From Kosakonia oryzendophytica (GTDB taxonomy: Bacteria; Pseudomonadota; Gammaproteobacteria; Enterobacterales; Enterobacteriaceae), in NCBI RefSeq assembly GCF_900094925.1, contig NZ_FMAY01000004.1:248001-312000 (forward strand): 64,000 nt of DNA. Direction: 5' to 3'. Every line of letters starts with the position of its first letter. Positions within the stretch are counted from its first letter, which is position 1. Below, one piece after another: positions 1 to 8,439 of this stretch. The notes beneath the pieces are model-generated. The model saw nothing but the letters and a program-made list of their open reading frames with translations, was not told where the DNA came from and did no database searches. Made by a program: the position numbers and the translations under genes.

Positions 1-424
1 CGATGCCATCAGCCTGTGCGCCGCCGTTTTTGTTGTGCACCAGAATCGCGTTTGAAATCGCAGGCGTTGGCGTAAAGCCGTTATTCTCCTGCACAATGAC
101 GTCAACGCCGTTCGCTGTCAGCACTTCCAGTACGGAGATAAACGCCGGTTCAGACAGCGCGTGAGTATCTTTCCCCACATAGCACGGCCCGGTAATTCCG
201 TTTTTAGCGCGCTCTTCTGCAATCGCCTGAGCGATGGCCAGAATATGCGGCTCGTTAAAGCTGTGGCGACCTGCGCTACCCCGGTGCCCGGAGGTACCGA
301 ATTTCACCGCATGTTCTGAATTACCGACTTCCGGTTTCAGCACATAATACTGCGCAGTAAGCTGAGCGACGTTAATCAAATCACTCTGTTGTGCAGGTTG
401 CCCCGCACGTGGATGGTTTGCCAT
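1..424 (-). CDS. pgm: Phosphoglucomutase, N-terminal part (cut by window edge)
   Basis: This is the first 141 codons of alpha-D-phosphoglucomutase, which interconverts glucose 1-phosphate and glucose 6-phosphate in the cytoplasm and supplies UDP-glucose synthesis. The ATG is at 422-424 and the reading frame stays open to the window edge. The translation has the family N-terminus ([20 protein letters not shown], then [11 protein letters not shown] near residues 45-55). The catalytic phosphoserine loop lies beyond the edge and cannot be checked. It sits 25 bp downstream of seqA on the same strand, so co-transcription as in E. coli is likely. Confidence 0.95.
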   Translation of the reverse strand, partial: MANHPRAGQPAQQSDLINVAQLTAQYYVLKPEVGNSEHAVKFGTSGHRGSAGRHSFNEPHILAIAQAIAEERAKNGITGPCYVGKDTHALSEPAFISVLEVLTANGVDVIVQENNGFTPTPAISNAILVHNKNGGAQADGI

Positions 425-449
425 TGCCTGGTCCTTTCAATGCAAGGAT

Positions 450-1004
450 TTAAATTGTGCCGCAAACTTTTTCAATCAATTCCGCAGGGAACTGCATCGA
501 CTGCATGATGTGCTCGATCATGCTGCATTTACGACCCGTATTGGTGTTGGTGATGACCCAGTAAGGGGTGTTCGGCACCTGTTTCGGCTTGGTCTGGTTG
601 CCGCTCTGCAACAACGTTTGCTCATTCGCAGCAAAGTATACGCGCGTACGCCCGTGCAGAGACTCGGTGGATTCCGTAAACCCTTTGTCATCGAGTGAAT
701 AAAGTGTAGACAGCACCAGCAGGAAACGATTAACGGCCTTTTTCTGCTCAGCGTATTCATCAGACAGCAGCAGTTCGCGGACGGCGCGAACTTTGTCTTT
801 GGCGGTGTTCGCCGGTTTAACCCCTTCAACGGTACTCACAGTACGCGTCTCTTTTACCGGCGTGAGGGAAGCGGCAGGTGGTGACTGTGATACGGCGGAA
901 AATTTCAGCATGCGCCGTAAAATGTCGGATGCGCTCTCGCCGATATGCTTCGTGTGGCTGGCGATATAGGAGTAGAGCTCATCATCAACTTCGATCGTTT
1001 TCAT
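450..1004 (-). CDS. seqA: Negative regulator of replication initiation SeqA
   Basis: SeqA binds hemimethylated GATC sites, sequesters oriC after initiation and organises newly replicated DNA. The protein is 184 aa (about 181 in E. coli). The N-terminal oligomerisation segment starts MKTIEVDDELYSYIASHTKH, a variable Ser/Pro/Thr linker follows near residues 45-70, and the C-terminal DNA-binding domain contains GRTRVYFA and the closing PYWVITNTNTGRKC segment. An in-frame upstream ATG at 1035-1037 would add 11 residues, but the family N-terminus begins at 1004. It is transcribed with pgm and is divergent from ybfF. Confidence 0.96.
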   Translation of the reverse strand: MKTIEVDDELYSYIASHTKHIGESASDILRRMLKFSAVSQSPPAASLTPVKETRTVSTVEGVKPANTAKDKVRAVRELLLSDEYAEQKKAVNRFLLVLSTLYSLDDKGFTESTESLHGRTRVYFAANEQTLLQSGNQTKPKQVPNTPYWVITNTNTGRKCSMIEHIMQSMQFPAELIEKVCGTI

Positions 1005-1186
1005 CTTAATCCAGTGCAGTATCTTATCTGAATACAAGTGTTGGGATTATAAAGTGAAATCTCAACAGCGGATAGCGTCAAACCAGGGTCGCGGCAAAAC
1101 TCAGAGTAATTCTGAACCTTGCAGCAGGGCGGCAGAATGTTCAACATAATAACCTAACCCGATAGAGTGAAAAAAAGAACTTTGCC

Positions 1187-1960
1187 ATGAAATTGAATAC
1201 GCGCGCGCAATCTGCGCAACATCCGCACAACAATTCTCCGGTCGTCCTTGTTCACGGCCTGTTTGGCAGTCTGGACAACCTCGGCGTGCTCGCCCGTGAC
1301 CTGACGCAGGATCATGACGTACTGCAAGTGGATATGCGCAACCACGGCCTTTCTCCCCGCTCTCCGGAGATGAACTACCCGGCGATGGCACAGGATCTGC
1401 TGGACACGCTTGATGCCCACGACATCGGAAAAGCGACGTTTATCGGCCACTCCATGGGAGGGAAAGCTGTCATGGCACTCACCGCGTTGGCGCCAGAGCG
1501 GATCGACCAACTAGTGGCGATCGATATCGCGCCGGTGGATTACCACGTGCGCCGCCACGATGAGATTTTCGCCGCCATCAACGCCGTGAGCCACGCACAC
1601 GCCACCACGCGCCAACAAGCCGCCGCACTGATGCGCGAAGAGATAAAAGAAGAAGGCGTGATCCAGTTTCTGCTGAAATCGTTTGTTGATGGCGACTGGC
1701 GCTTTAATGTCCCGGTATTGTGGGATCAGTATGCGCACATCGTTGGCTGGGAAAATGTCCCGGCATGGGATAAACCCGCGCTGTTCGTCCGCGGCGGTAA
1801 CTCGCCCTATGTGACGGAAGCATACCGTGACACCCTGCTGGCACAATTTCCACAAGCGCGGGCACATGTCATAGCCGGAGCGGGCCACTGGGTGCACGCC
1901 GAGAAACCGGAAGCGGTAATGCGCGCTATCCGTCGTTATCTCTCTGAAAAGGCAAACTGA
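1187..1960 (+). CDS. ybfF: Alpha/beta-hydrolase esterase YbfF
   Basis: This is a 257-aa cytoplasmic esterase of the alpha/beta-hydrolase fold; E. coli YbfF acts on short acyl esters, but its physiological substrate is unsettled. Visible motifs are the oxyanion-hole segment VLVHGLFGSLDNLG near residues 20-33, the nucleophile elbow FIGHSMGGKAVM (Ser about 89) and the C-terminal catalytic His in IAGAGHWVHAEKP. It is divergent from seqA, and the stop is followed after 135 bp by ybfE on the same strand. Confidence 0.93.
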   Translation: MKLNTRAQSAQHPHNNSPVVLVHGLFGSLDNLGVLARDLTQDHDVLQVDMRNHGLSPRSPEMNYPAMAQDLLDTLDAHDIGKATFIGHSMGGKAVMALTALAPERIDQLVAIDIAPVDYHVRRHDEIFAAINAVSHAHATTRQQAAALMREEIKEEGVIQFLLKSFVDGDWRFNVPVLWDQYAHIVGWENVPAWDKPALFVRGGNSPYVTEAYRDTLLAQFPQARAHVIAGAGHWVHAEKPEAVMRAIRRYLSEKAN

Positions 1961-1972
1961 TTAAAAAGACGG
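1957..1972 (+). promoter_or_regulatory. Degenerate LexA-box-like sequence upstream of ybfE
   Basis: The sequence CTGATTAAAAAGACGG overlaps the ybfF stop codon. In E. coli ybfE is a LexA target with a box in this place whose ends are CTG and CAG. Here the left CTG is kept but the right half reads CGG, so the canonical CTG-N10-CAG is broken. It is probably a weak or lost operator. Confidence 0.3.
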
Positions 1973-2095
1973 CGACCGGTCGTTTGATCGCGCCCGGTCG
2001 TTGGCGCGCCCGTTGTGCTGATGTATGATGGCGCGCTATTCAGCCCGGGGCGACGTCCCGATTGCTTGTCTTTCCCGTAGTATGCTGCTTAAACC

Positions 2096-2377
2096 ATGGC
2101 TAAAGAACAAACGGACCGTACGACACTAGATCTGTTCGCGAATGAGCGTCGTCCGGGAAGGCCCAAGACCAACCCGCTCGCGCGCGATGAACAGTTGCGC
2201 ATCAACAAACGTAATCAGCTCAAACGCGATAAAGTTCGCGGGCTCAAACGCGTTGAATTAAAACTGAATGTTGAAGCGGTAGAGGCACTAAATGAGCTGG
2301 CGGACGCCCGTGAAATGAGCCGTAGCGAGCTTATTGAAGAGATGCTGCTGGCCCAGCTCAACGCCTTACGCGGATAG
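2096..2377 (+). CDS. ybfE: LexA-regulated ribbon-helix-helix type protein YbfE
   Basis: This is a 93-aa basic protein almost the same as E. coli YbfE (97 aa). The C-terminal 45 residues (VELKLNVEAVEALNELADAR followed by MSRSELIEEML) look like a ribbon-helix-helix fold, which suggests DNA binding. The N-terminal half is rich in Arg and Lys. The molecular function is not established in any organism I know of. It lies between ybfF and fldA on the same strand with its own upstream gap. Confidence 0.88.
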   Translation: MAKEQTDRTTLDLFANERRPGRPKTNPLARDEQLRINKRNQLKRDKVRGLKRVELKLNVEAVEALNELADAREMSRSELIEEMLLAQLNALRG

Positions 2378-2540
2378 CGAATCCTCCGAATCACCGCTTT
2401 TACGCCTCTTTTCATGTGTCATAGAGTGCAGTCCGGCGCGATAGCTGTTTCCGCGTGCTTCCCTGTTCTGCTATGATTGCCCTTATCTGTGGGCTAAACG
2501 CCACCACCATCTCATTAAGTTTCAAGAGGTTATTTTACTC

Positions 2541-3071
2541 ATGGCAATTACAGGCATTTTCTTCGGCAGCGACACCGGTAACACCGAAAATATCGCGAAA
2601 ATGATTCAAAGTCAGCTTGGTAAAGACGTTGCCGATGTACATGACATTGCCAAGAGCAGCAAAGAAGATCTCGAAGGCTATGACATTCTGCTGCTCGGCA
2701 TTCCAACCTGGTATTATGGCGAAGCGCAGTGCGACTGGGATGACTTTTTCCCGACGCTGGAAGAAGTAGACTTCAACGGTAAATTAGTCGCCCTGTTCGG
2801 CTGTGGCGATCAGGAAGATTACGCAGAGTATTTCTGTGATGCCCTGGGAACTCTCCGTGACATCATTGAACCGCGCGGTGCGACTATCGTGGGCCACTGG
2901 CCGACCGCTGGTTACCATTTTGAAGCGTCTAAAGGTCTGGTGGATGATGACCACTTTGTGGGTCTGGCGATTGATGAAGATCGTCAGCCGGAACTGACCG
3001 CGGAACGCGTGAAGAAATGGGTTAAGCAGGTGTCGGAAGAGCTGCACCTGGACGACATCATTAATGCCTGA
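2541..3071 (+). CDS. fldA: Flavodoxin 1
   Basis: FldA is a 176-aa FMN-containing electron carrier that serves flavodoxin reductase and radical-SAM or cobalamin-dependent enzymes such as BioB, IspG/IspH and MetH activation. The FMN phosphate loop FGSDTGNTENIAK is at residues 8-20, and the isoalloxazine loops are PTWYYGEAQCDWDDF near 56-70 and GCGDQEDYAEYFCDA near 96-110. Length matches E. coli FldA exactly. It precedes fur on the same strand; the imperfect hairpin just after the stop has no clear T-tract, so some read-through into fur is likely. Confidence 0.97.
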   Translation: MAITGIFFGSDTGNTENIAKMIQSQLGKDVADVHDIAKSSKEDLEGYDILLLGIPTWYYGEAQCDWDDFFPTLEEVDFNGKLVALFGCGDQEDYAEYFCDALGTLRDIIEPRGATIVGHWPTAGYHFEASKGLVDDDHFVGLAIDEDRQPELTAERVKKWVKQVSEELHLDDIINA

Positions 3072-3254
3072 TATTTACGGCGTAGCCTGTGGGTTGCGCC
3101 GTATTAATAGGTATAAGCGATGGAAATAATTGCTACAAATTTTTAACTTTTTTCTTCATCACTGTACAATAAGCCCTGCTAAACTTGGGCTGCCGCACAG
3201 GACTTTGTCGGCGACCCCACGTTTTATAAGCTTACTTTACTTGAGGGCTTGCAG

Positions 3255-3283
3255 TTTTCATTTAGACATGGCAGTTCTATAAT
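3255..3283 (+). promoter_or_regulatory. Predicted sigma-70 promoter of fur
   Basis: A -35-like TTTTCA (3255-3260) is followed after 17 bp by a perfect TATAAT (3278-3283). The -10 is inside the Fur box at 3278-3296, which fits Fur autorepression. This is read from the sequence; no start site is known here. Confidence 0.6.
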
Positions 3284-3296
3284 GAGACGCATTATC
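3278..3296. promoter_or_regulatory. Fur box in the fur promoter
   Basis: TATAATGAGACGCATTATC matches the 19-bp Fur consensus GATAATGATAATCATTATC at 15 of 19 positions and overlaps the -10 element of the fur promoter. It supports iron-dependent autoregulation of fur, known in E. coli. Confidence 0.7.
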
Positions 3297-3367
3297 CCAG
3301 GTGCATTCCTATAACTTCCCCTAAGGAAGTGAATCGTATAGCAACAGGACAGATTCCGCATGACTGA
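3282..3367 (+). pseudogene. uof: Broken uof leader reading frame upstream of fur
   Basis: In E. coli a 28-codon leader ORF (uof) begins at an ATG in the Fur box, ends overlapping the fur start (CATGACTGA) and couples fur translation to RyhB control. Here the ATG (3282-3284) and the first codons MRRII are kept, but the frame stops after ten codons (TAA at 3312-3314). The distance to the downstream half is one base shorter than in E. coli, so the conserved tail (TGQIPHD, ending TGA at 3365-3367) is in another frame. That tail could still be read from the GTG at 3329, only one base after an AAGGA. Either coupling uses a shorter ORF, or it is lost. Confidence 0.5.
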
Positions 3368-3806
3368 CAACAATACCGCATTAAAGAAGGCCGGCCTGAA
3401 AGTCACGCTTCCTCGGTTAAAAATCCTGGAAGTGCTTCAGGAGCCGGATAACCATCATGTCAGTGCGGAAGATTTATACAAGCGACTGATCGACATGGGC
3501 GAAGAGATCGGCCTGGCTACGGTTTACCGTGTATTGAACCAGTTCGATGACGCCGGCATTGTGACCCGTCATAACTTCGAAGGCGGCAAGTCCGTTTTTG
3601 AACTGACCCAGCAACATCACCACGATCACCTGATTTGCCTCGATTGCGGCAAAGTGATCGAATTCAGTGATGATTCTATTGAAGCGCGTCAGCGTGAAAT
3701 CGCCGCCAAACACGGCATTCGTCTGACGAACCACAGTCTCTACCTGTATGGCCACTGCGCTGAAGGTGACTGCCGCGAAGATGAAAGCGCGCACGACGCG
3801 AAATAA
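3360..3806 (+). CDS. fur: Ferric uptake regulator Fur
   Basis: Fur is the 148-aa Fe(II)-responsive repressor of iron uptake genes. The N-terminal winged helix (residues 1-80) includes the recognition region GLATVYRVLNQFDDAGIV. The C-terminal metal-binding and dimer domain has the His cluster QQHHHDHL and the zinc Cys pair in CLDCGK (about C93 and C96), with a further Cys pair in GHCAEGDC. The start overlaps the end of the leader frame. A strong terminator follows. Confidence 0.98.
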   Translation: MTDNNTALKKAGLKVTLPRLKILEVLQEPDNHHVSAEDLYKRLIDMGEEIGLATVYRVLNQFDDAGIVTRHNFEGGKSVFELTQQHHHDHLICLDCGKVIEFSDDSIEARQREIAAKHGIRLTNHSLYLYGHCAEGDCREDESAHDAK

Positions 3807-3821
3807 TCCATTCTGATATGC

Positions 3822-3852
3822 AAAAAGCCAACCTGACGGTTGGCTTTTTTTT
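3822..3852 (+). terminator. Rho-independent terminator after fur
   Basis: A nine-base-pair stem (AAGCCAACC / GGTTGGCTT) with a TGAC loop at 3825-3846 is followed by a T-tract to 3852. Confidence 0.9.
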
Positions 3853-3856
3853 GGTT

Positions 3857-3895
3857 GCCGGATAACCGCAGCAGACTGCGCCTTATCCGGCTTAC
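3857..3895. repeat. REP-type palindromic repeat
   Basis: The arms GCCGGATAA and TTATCCGGC enclose a short interior, matching the ends of enterobacterial REP elements (GCCGGATG...CGCCTTATCCGGC). It is a single copy between the convergent fur and chb genes, a usual place for REPs. No second copy was noticed in the window. Confidence 0.75.
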
Positions 3896-3902
3896 ACAGC
3901 AA

Positions 3903-6557
3903 TCACGCCTTTACACTGTCCACACGACTTATGCGTTTCCCGTCCGGGCTGGCGGTACGCACCTGCACTTCACCACTCACCTTCGGGCGGGCGCTATCGT
4001 CATAACGCTGCCAGTGTTTGCCGCCGTCGGTAGAGTACTCCACCACCATGCCAGGGAAGCTGGTGTTGGCTTCAAGCACGCCCCCCACCACGCGAGCGCC
4101 TGGCACTGGCAAGCGGTAGTGAATACCCGCTTTATCGAGTTTCGCCAGCTCGCGACTGCCCAGCACGTTGGCAAAACGTGTCCAGTCTTTATCCAGGGCA
4201 CGAACATCGACAAGGTGCGTTTCACCACCTTTATACTCACGACCGGCTTTGTAGTCCTGCTCCCAGGCCGCCCGATGCCATGCGCGCTCCGCCACCGCAA
4301 CCAGACGCGGATAGATCATATACTCCATCTGGTTATCGGTACGCACCACCTCGCTCCACAACTGTGCGGAGAGACCATACGCCCCAGGCCATGTTTTATC
4401 AGACTTCGCGGTAAAGGGGTTGCCATCACGGTCAACAGAAGTTTCGGCGTTTTGCGGCATATTGTCCGGCGCGAAACTGAAGATCTTACGTTCGTCGCTA
4501 AAGCGCGTACCCCAGTAATAACCGCTCTCTTGCGGGTTTACTTCATACGGAAAATCAAGATAGACATAATCCGGGTTGGAAACGATAACGCGGAACCCTT
4601 TGTTCGCCCAGTCATTAACCGAGTCAAAACCGCCCCAGTAGAGCGTATCCCAGAAGTTCACGTTCACATGATCGGTGGCGAATACCGATGCGTCTTTGGC
4701 ATCTTTCAGACCATCCTGCCAGGCTTGCATTGTAGTAATGCCGCGGGCTTTCACCTGTTTGCTGACTTCAATACCAAAATAGCTGGAAAGATGCTCAACA
4801 TCCGTTACTTTTCCCTCTTTAATTATCGCCTGGCACGCCTGCGACTTCGCCCACGGCTTGTCCTGCTTGCTTTTATCGATGATGCCCTTACCTGCTTCCG
4901 GGTTCTTCTGATCGGTATACCCAACGCCCAGGTAAATATTTTTCGCCTCATCACCGCCAAAATGCCAGGTTTGCAGCGGCAGGCCCGCCTCTTTATGCAT
5001 CTGCTGTATTTCACCGATCACTTTGTCGACGAAATTGCGTGATGAGTCGAGGCAAGGGTTAAGGTAGCCGGTACGGTTATAAAATTGTACCCCGGTGGTG
5101 TTGGAGGTATCCGTTGGATCCAGCAAGCGGAACTGCGCCGCGTCCTGCGCTTTGCCCTCTTTCATCAGTCGATCGTAACGGGCTTCCATAGAGATCACGG
5201 CTGCACGCGCATGGGCAGGCATGTCAATTTCCGGAATAACCTCGATCTGCCGGGCTTTCGCATACTTCAGAATGTCGATGTAATCCGCGCGGGTAAAGAA
5301 ACCACTTCCGTTGTTGTTGCTATCCGGCCCAGAACCCAGTTGCGGCAACAGGCAGGTTTTTTCGCTCAGATCGTGACAACGTTTGCTGCCAATATCGGTC
5401 AGCTCCGGCAAGCCTGGGATCTCAATACGCCAGCCTTCATCATCGCTGAGATGAAAGTGGAATTTATTCAGTTTATAGGCAGCCATCTGATCCAGCAGAC
5501 GCAACACCGCATCCTTACTGTGGAAGTTACGACCGACATCCAACTGAATGGCACGGTAGTCAAAGCGTGGCGCATCTTTGGCGTCCAGCGCCGCAATTTT
5601 CATTGCACCTGTCGTTGGGATCAGTGACAGCAGTGATTGCAAACCGTAGAACACCCCAGCCTGATCGTAACCGGTTACCACGGCTTCTTTCGCGCCAATA
5701 TGCAAGGTATAAGCGCCAGATACCGCCTCGTCACCGCTGAAATCACGGCTCGCAATTACGCTGCGAACAGGATAGCTCCCCGCTTTCACGCCCAGCAGTG
5801 CAAAACGGGTTTTCACCGCGTCCTGCGCATCACGACTCAACGCAGAGAGATCCAGCTTCACACCGCTGCTCAGATCCACATCCTGCCCGTGGATTTTCAC
5901 CGCCCGTGGCGTGGGGACAATCTGTCCGCGCAGCGTTTGCAAATTCAGCGTTTTTACATCGCTGTTTTTCTCAAAGCGCGCTTCTGCCGTCATCAGGACG
6001 TTTTTATCATCCGCCGTGCGCTTCCACTGCTCACCCAGCGGACTGACAAACTGCGACAACGCTTCGGTGTCGGTATTGGCAATCACTTTGGCTGTTGCCC
6101 CGTCGGAGGCTACGTACCAACGCGGGATCACATCAGTCATAAACAACTGCCAGTACTCGTTGATAATCGGGATCTCTACCGACTGTTTTGCCGGAAAACC
6201 GGTGAATTTATCCGTCGGTTCCAGCTTGTGCAGATCGCCCATAATGTGAGTGACTTTAAACTGATCATTCGCAACATTGAGGATCTGCCGAATGCTGTGA
6301 AAATAAATCGTCCAGTCTTTGTCCGTCACCGCATCGCCATTATTCGTGAGGGTGACCACAGCTTTGTTACATGATGCCCAGTCGGCACCCAGTTTGGCGC
6401 AATCCACCCCATTCTGCGCCGCGTGGTTATCCGTAATGGCGTAGTTAAGATGGAACTGACTGATGGCATCCACGGTGCGTTGATTCGCCTGCGCCGCCGG
6501 GCTGCTTAGGATCCCCAGTACCGCACTGGCCAGTATCGTTACGCGTACGTTTTTCAT
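3903..6557 (-). CDS. chb: Periplasmic chitobiase (GH20 beta-N-acetylhexosaminidase)
   Basis: This 884-aa GH20 enzyme hydrolyses N,N'-diacetylchitobiose and related beta-linked oligomers to GlcNAc. A Sec signal peptide ends at AAQA (about residue 24). It is followed by the CHB_HEX carbohydrate-binding-like domain (about 30-190), a GH20 non-catalytic N-domain (about 200-325), the TIM barrel (about 330-770) with the catalytic Asp-Glu pair in [10 protein letters not shown] (D536, E537), and a C-terminal Ig-like domain. Length and architecture match Serratia marcescens chitobiase (885 aa, D539/E540). It lies 45 bp downstream of chiP on the same strand with no terminator between, so it should share the chiP promoter. 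In E. coli and Salmonella that position is taken by the lipoprotein gene chiQ. Confidence 0.93.
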   Translation of the reverse strand: MKNVRVTILASAVLGILSSPAAQANQRTVDAISQFHLNYAITDNHAAQNGVDCAKLGADWASCNKAVVTLTNNGDAVTDKDWTIYFHSIRQILNVANDQFKVTHIMGDLHKLEPTDKFTGFPAKQSVEIPIINEYWQLFMTDVIPRWYVASDGATAKVIANTDTEALSQFVSPLGEQWKRTADDKNVLMTAEARFEKNSDVKTLNLQTLRGQIVPTPRAVKIHGQDVDLSSGVKLDLSALSRDAQDAVKTRFALLGVKAGSYPVRSVIASRDFSGDEAVSGAYTLHIGAKEAVVTGYDQAGVFYGLQSLLSLIPTTGAMKIAALDAKDAPRFDYRAIQLDVGRNFHSKDAVLRLLDQMAAYKLNKFHFHLSDDEGWRIEIPGLPELTDIGSKRCHDLSEKTCLLPQLGSGPDSNNNGSGFFTRADYIDILKYAKARQIEVIPEIDMPAHARAAVISMEARYDRLMKEGKAQDAAQFRLLDPTDTSNTTGVQFYNRTGYLNPCLDSSRNFVDKVIGEIQQMHKEAGLPLQTWHFGGDEAKNIYLGVGYTDQKNPEAGKGIIDKSKQDKPWAKSQACQAIIKEGKVTDVEHLSSYFGIEVSKQVKARGITTMQAWQDGLKDAKDASVFATDHVNVNFWDTLYWGGFDSVNDWANKGFRVIVSNPDYVYLDFPYEVNPQESGYYWGTRFSDERKIFSFAPDNMPQNAETSVDRDGNPFTAKSDKTWPGAYGLSAQLWSEVVRTDNQMEYMIYPRLVAVAERAWHRAAWEQDYKAGREYKGGETHLVDVRALDKDWTRFANVLGSRELAKLDKAGIHYRLPVPGARVVGGVLEANTSFPGMVVEYSTDGGKHWQRYDDSARPKVSGEVQVRTASPDGKRISRVDSVKA

Positions 6558-6602
6558 GACTTATTCCTTGTATTTTGCCGGGCTCCCCCGGCAAATAACG
6601 CA

Positions 6603-8000
6603 TCAAAAAATGGTGAACGGGGCGATAACCATAAACTTCACGTCGCGCTCATCCTGGAAGATGTTGCCGTAACCGCCGGCATAACTCGGGATATCGGAAT
6701 GGTTGTCGTACTGAGTGAAGTGCAGTTTGAACATGGTGCCCTTTGCCCGACCATCCTGAACGGTATAGATGGCATCCAGGCTGTAAGCGGACTCTTTCAG
6801 ACGGTAGTTTGGATCGTAATACGCGTCCGGAGTGGCCATATCGGCGGGTTTCGCATCCCAGGCGTAGGCATAAGACGCGCCGACCGCAAAACCAGGCAGA
6901 TTCCAGTCTTTCAGGTCATACATCGCGCCGAAGAAAATGGCCTTTTCGCCGTTGGCGTTAAAGTCAGAACGGTTGTCCCACCACACATCCAGACGACCAT
7001 TAGAGGAAGCATAAGTTGGGGTCATACGTTGCAGGAAGTAGCCCTGTTGCCCATCGGCTTTAACCCATGTGCCTTCAAGGCGAAGATCGACCGGGCCAAC
7101 TTTATAACCGAAGGTCAATGCCTGCAGCCAGGCGGCGCCATCATAGATATCATTCACACCCCCATCGCTGACTTTATCGCGGGTGCCGTAGAACTGGTAG
7201 CTGGTGGTCAGCGGGTTGCCGACCACATTGAATTTGTAGCTGGCTTTGGCGAAGTACTGATCCACATACCCTTGTGCCTGACCGAATGCAGCTTCCAGAA
7301 TCAGATCGTTTTTGAAGTCATATTTCGCGCCAACGGAGTGGAGGTAGTCGACTTTGGTCTTTTTATCGTTCTGATAAAATTTGTCCATTTCGATATGCCA
7401 CGGCGACTTGTACTCGTTGGTCCACATGTAGGAGAAGCTCAGCGCCCCCGCGTTGCCGTAATCAAACACCGTGCCTGCTTCCGCCCCCTGGTAAGTCCCT
7501 GGCATAAAGCTCCAGTGCGGCGCTAATAATGTTTGCCCTGTAGGCTGAATATAACCGGCCCGCGCCCAAACCGGGCCGTATTTAAATTTCGCAGCGGCTT
7601 TATACAAGCTGACCCCGCTCTTATCTCCCGACCAGTCTTCTTTGTAAGCTTTATTGCTGGAAGAGAAAGCAATTTCATTAGGGTGTGCGCTGTCGCCATT
7701 TTCCGCCATTTCAATCGCAGTGAAGGCGGCAATATCCAGGCCGAACATATCGGCGGCATAACCCGACTGGAAATCCAGGCTGCCATTCCACGTTGAGTGA
7801 GAAAGATTGGTTTTGTATTTGCTATCCAGTACATCTTTACGGTCACGTTCACGCTGCCAGTAATAAATACCGCCTGTGAGCGTGGAATCATCGATAAAGC
7901 CTGCTGCATGAACATCTGGAGATGCAACCCAACCCGACATTGCTGTGATACCGGCGATAGCCAGCGCCAGCGTACTGCGTTTGCCACTAAATGTACGCAT
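6603..8000 (-). CDS. chiP: Chitoporin ChiP (OprD-family outer-membrane porin)
   Basis: ChiP is a 465-aa outer-membrane channel for chitooligosaccharides (formerly YbfM). It has a signal peptide ending near DVHA (residue 32), an OprD-type barrel rich in alternating aromatic strands, and a C-terminal Phe (VIAPFTIF) as needed for BAM-dependent assembly. The leader contains a ChiX small-RNA target over the ribosome binding site, and the promoter carries NagC operators and a CRP site. The chitobiase gene follows in the same transcription unit. The start is set by AAGGA seven bases upstream of the ATG and by the signal peptide. Confidence 0.95.
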   Translation of the reverse strand: MRTFSGKRSTLALAIAGITAMSGWVASPDVHAAGFIDDSTLTGGIYYWQRERDRKDVLDSKYKTNLSHSTWNGSLDFQSGYAADMFGLDIAAFTAIEMAENGDSAHPNEIAFSSSNKAYKEDWSGDKSGVSLYKAAAKFKYGPVWARAGYIQPTGQTLLAPHWSFMPGTYQGAEAGTVFDYGNAGALSFSYMWTNEYKSPWHIEMDKFYQNDKKTKVDYLHSVGAKYDFKNDLILEAAFGQAQGYVDQYFAKASYKFNVVGNPLTTSYQFYGTRDKVSDGGVNDIYDGAAWLQALTFGYKVGPVDLRLEGTWVKADGQQGYFLQRMTPTYASSNGRLDVWWDNRSDFNANGEKAIFFGAMYDLKDWNLPGFAVGASYAYAWDAKPADMATPDAYYDPNYRLKESAYSLDAIYTVQDGRAKGTMFKLHFTQYDNHSDIPSYAGGYGNIFQDERDVKFMVIAPFTIF

Positions 8001-8005
8001 GTGTG

Positions 8006-8019
8006 ATTCCTTATTGACG
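8006..8019 (-). promoter_or_regulatory. ChiX small-RNA pairing site over the chiP ribosome binding site
   Basis: On the mRNA strand the sequence CGTCAATAAGGAAT can pair with the conserved ChiX (MicM) segment AUUCCUCUUUGACG at 12 of 14 positions, the two mismatches lying in the middle. The pairing covers the AAGGA Shine-Dalgarno, as in E. coli and Salmonella where ChiX silences chiP unless chitobiose-operon RNA titrates it. The ChiX sequence is from memory; the chiX gene is not in this window. Confidence 0.75.
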
Positions 8020-8104
8020 AATAGAAAATCGCCGCGATGGCGAGAAAATGAAACACCAATAATTACAGGTAGTTATAAATACCCCCGAAGTAACTACCGT
8101 CACA

Positions 8105-8133
8105 AGAGTATTTTTCGCGACGCGAATTATCAA
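8105..8133 (-). promoter_or_regulatory. Predicted chiP promoter
   Basis: On the minus strand TTGATA (8133-8128) and TACTCT (8110-8105) are separated by exactly 17 bp. The 17-bp spacer contains the NagC palindrome, so repressor and polymerase would compete. The expected start is near 8098, giving a leader of about 98 nt. Confidence 0.5.
8109..8131. promoter_or_regulatory. NagC operator, chiP-proximal
   Basis: The perfect palindrome TTCGCGACGCGAA (8114-8126) is flanked by A/T-rich arms, matching NagC operators. Its centre is at 8120, between the proposed -35 and -10 of chiP. Confidence 0.8.
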
Positions 8134-8160
8134 TGTCTTTAAGTGAGCAAAACGCAAGAT

Positions 8161-8176
8161 TATGACGAAGTGCACA
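8161..8176. promoter_or_regulatory. CRP site upstream of the chiP promoter
   Basis: TATGACGAAGTGCACA matches the CRP consensus TGTGA-N6-TCACA at four of five bases in each half. Its centre is about 70-71 bp upstream of the predicted chiP start, a normal class I activator position. Confidence 0.5.
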
Positions 8177-8333
8177 TAATCAGACGCATTTTGTAACAGC
8201 GTGCTTAATTTTTAAGAATGAATAAAAATTACTTATATTTTCAGCAGTTAGATTGAAAATGATAACGTTTACAGCAGCAAAATGGTGTGCTGTTATCTTT
8301 TTTCTGATAAATGGAAGGTCAATAAGACGATAC

Positions 8334-8356
8334 ATTAATTCGCGACGCGAATGTTA
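8334..8356. promoter_or_regulatory. NagC operator, chiP-distal
   Basis: A second copy of the same 13-bp palindrome TTCGCGACGCGAA (8339-8351) with AT-rich flanks. Its centre at 8345 is 225 bp from the proximal operator, a spacing compatible with a repression loop of the kind known for NagC. Confidence 0.8.
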
Positions 8357-8383
8357 ATGAGTGGTAACCAGCTAATCGATAAG

Positions 8384-8413
8384 CAAAAAAAAACGCCGCT
8401 GGACGCGGCGTTT
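8384..8413 (-). terminator. Rho-independent terminator after glnS
   Basis: A nine-base-pair GC-rich stem (AAACGCCGC / GCGGCGTTT, 8391-8413) is followed on the minus strand by a run of T from the A-tract at 8384-8393. It separates glnS from chiP. Confidence 0.9.
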
Positions 8414-8439
8414 GGAGGGATTGTTCAGGGTTGACCGGA

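Larger units (their letters stand above)
8001..8383 (-). other. chiP control region between glnS and chiP
   Basis: These 383 bases hold no gene. Reading towards chiP they contain a distal NagC operator, a CRP-like site, a promoter overlapped by a proximal NagC operator, a leader of about 100 nt and the ChiX pairing site at the Shine-Dalgarno. The stretch 8180-8330 is AT-rich without a further motif that I can name. Confidence 0.7.

Noticed and set aside
3840-6374. Long open frames (up to 400 codons) antisense to chb
   Set aside because: They lie opposite conserved GH20 domains and show no motif or start signal; they are shadows of the real gene.
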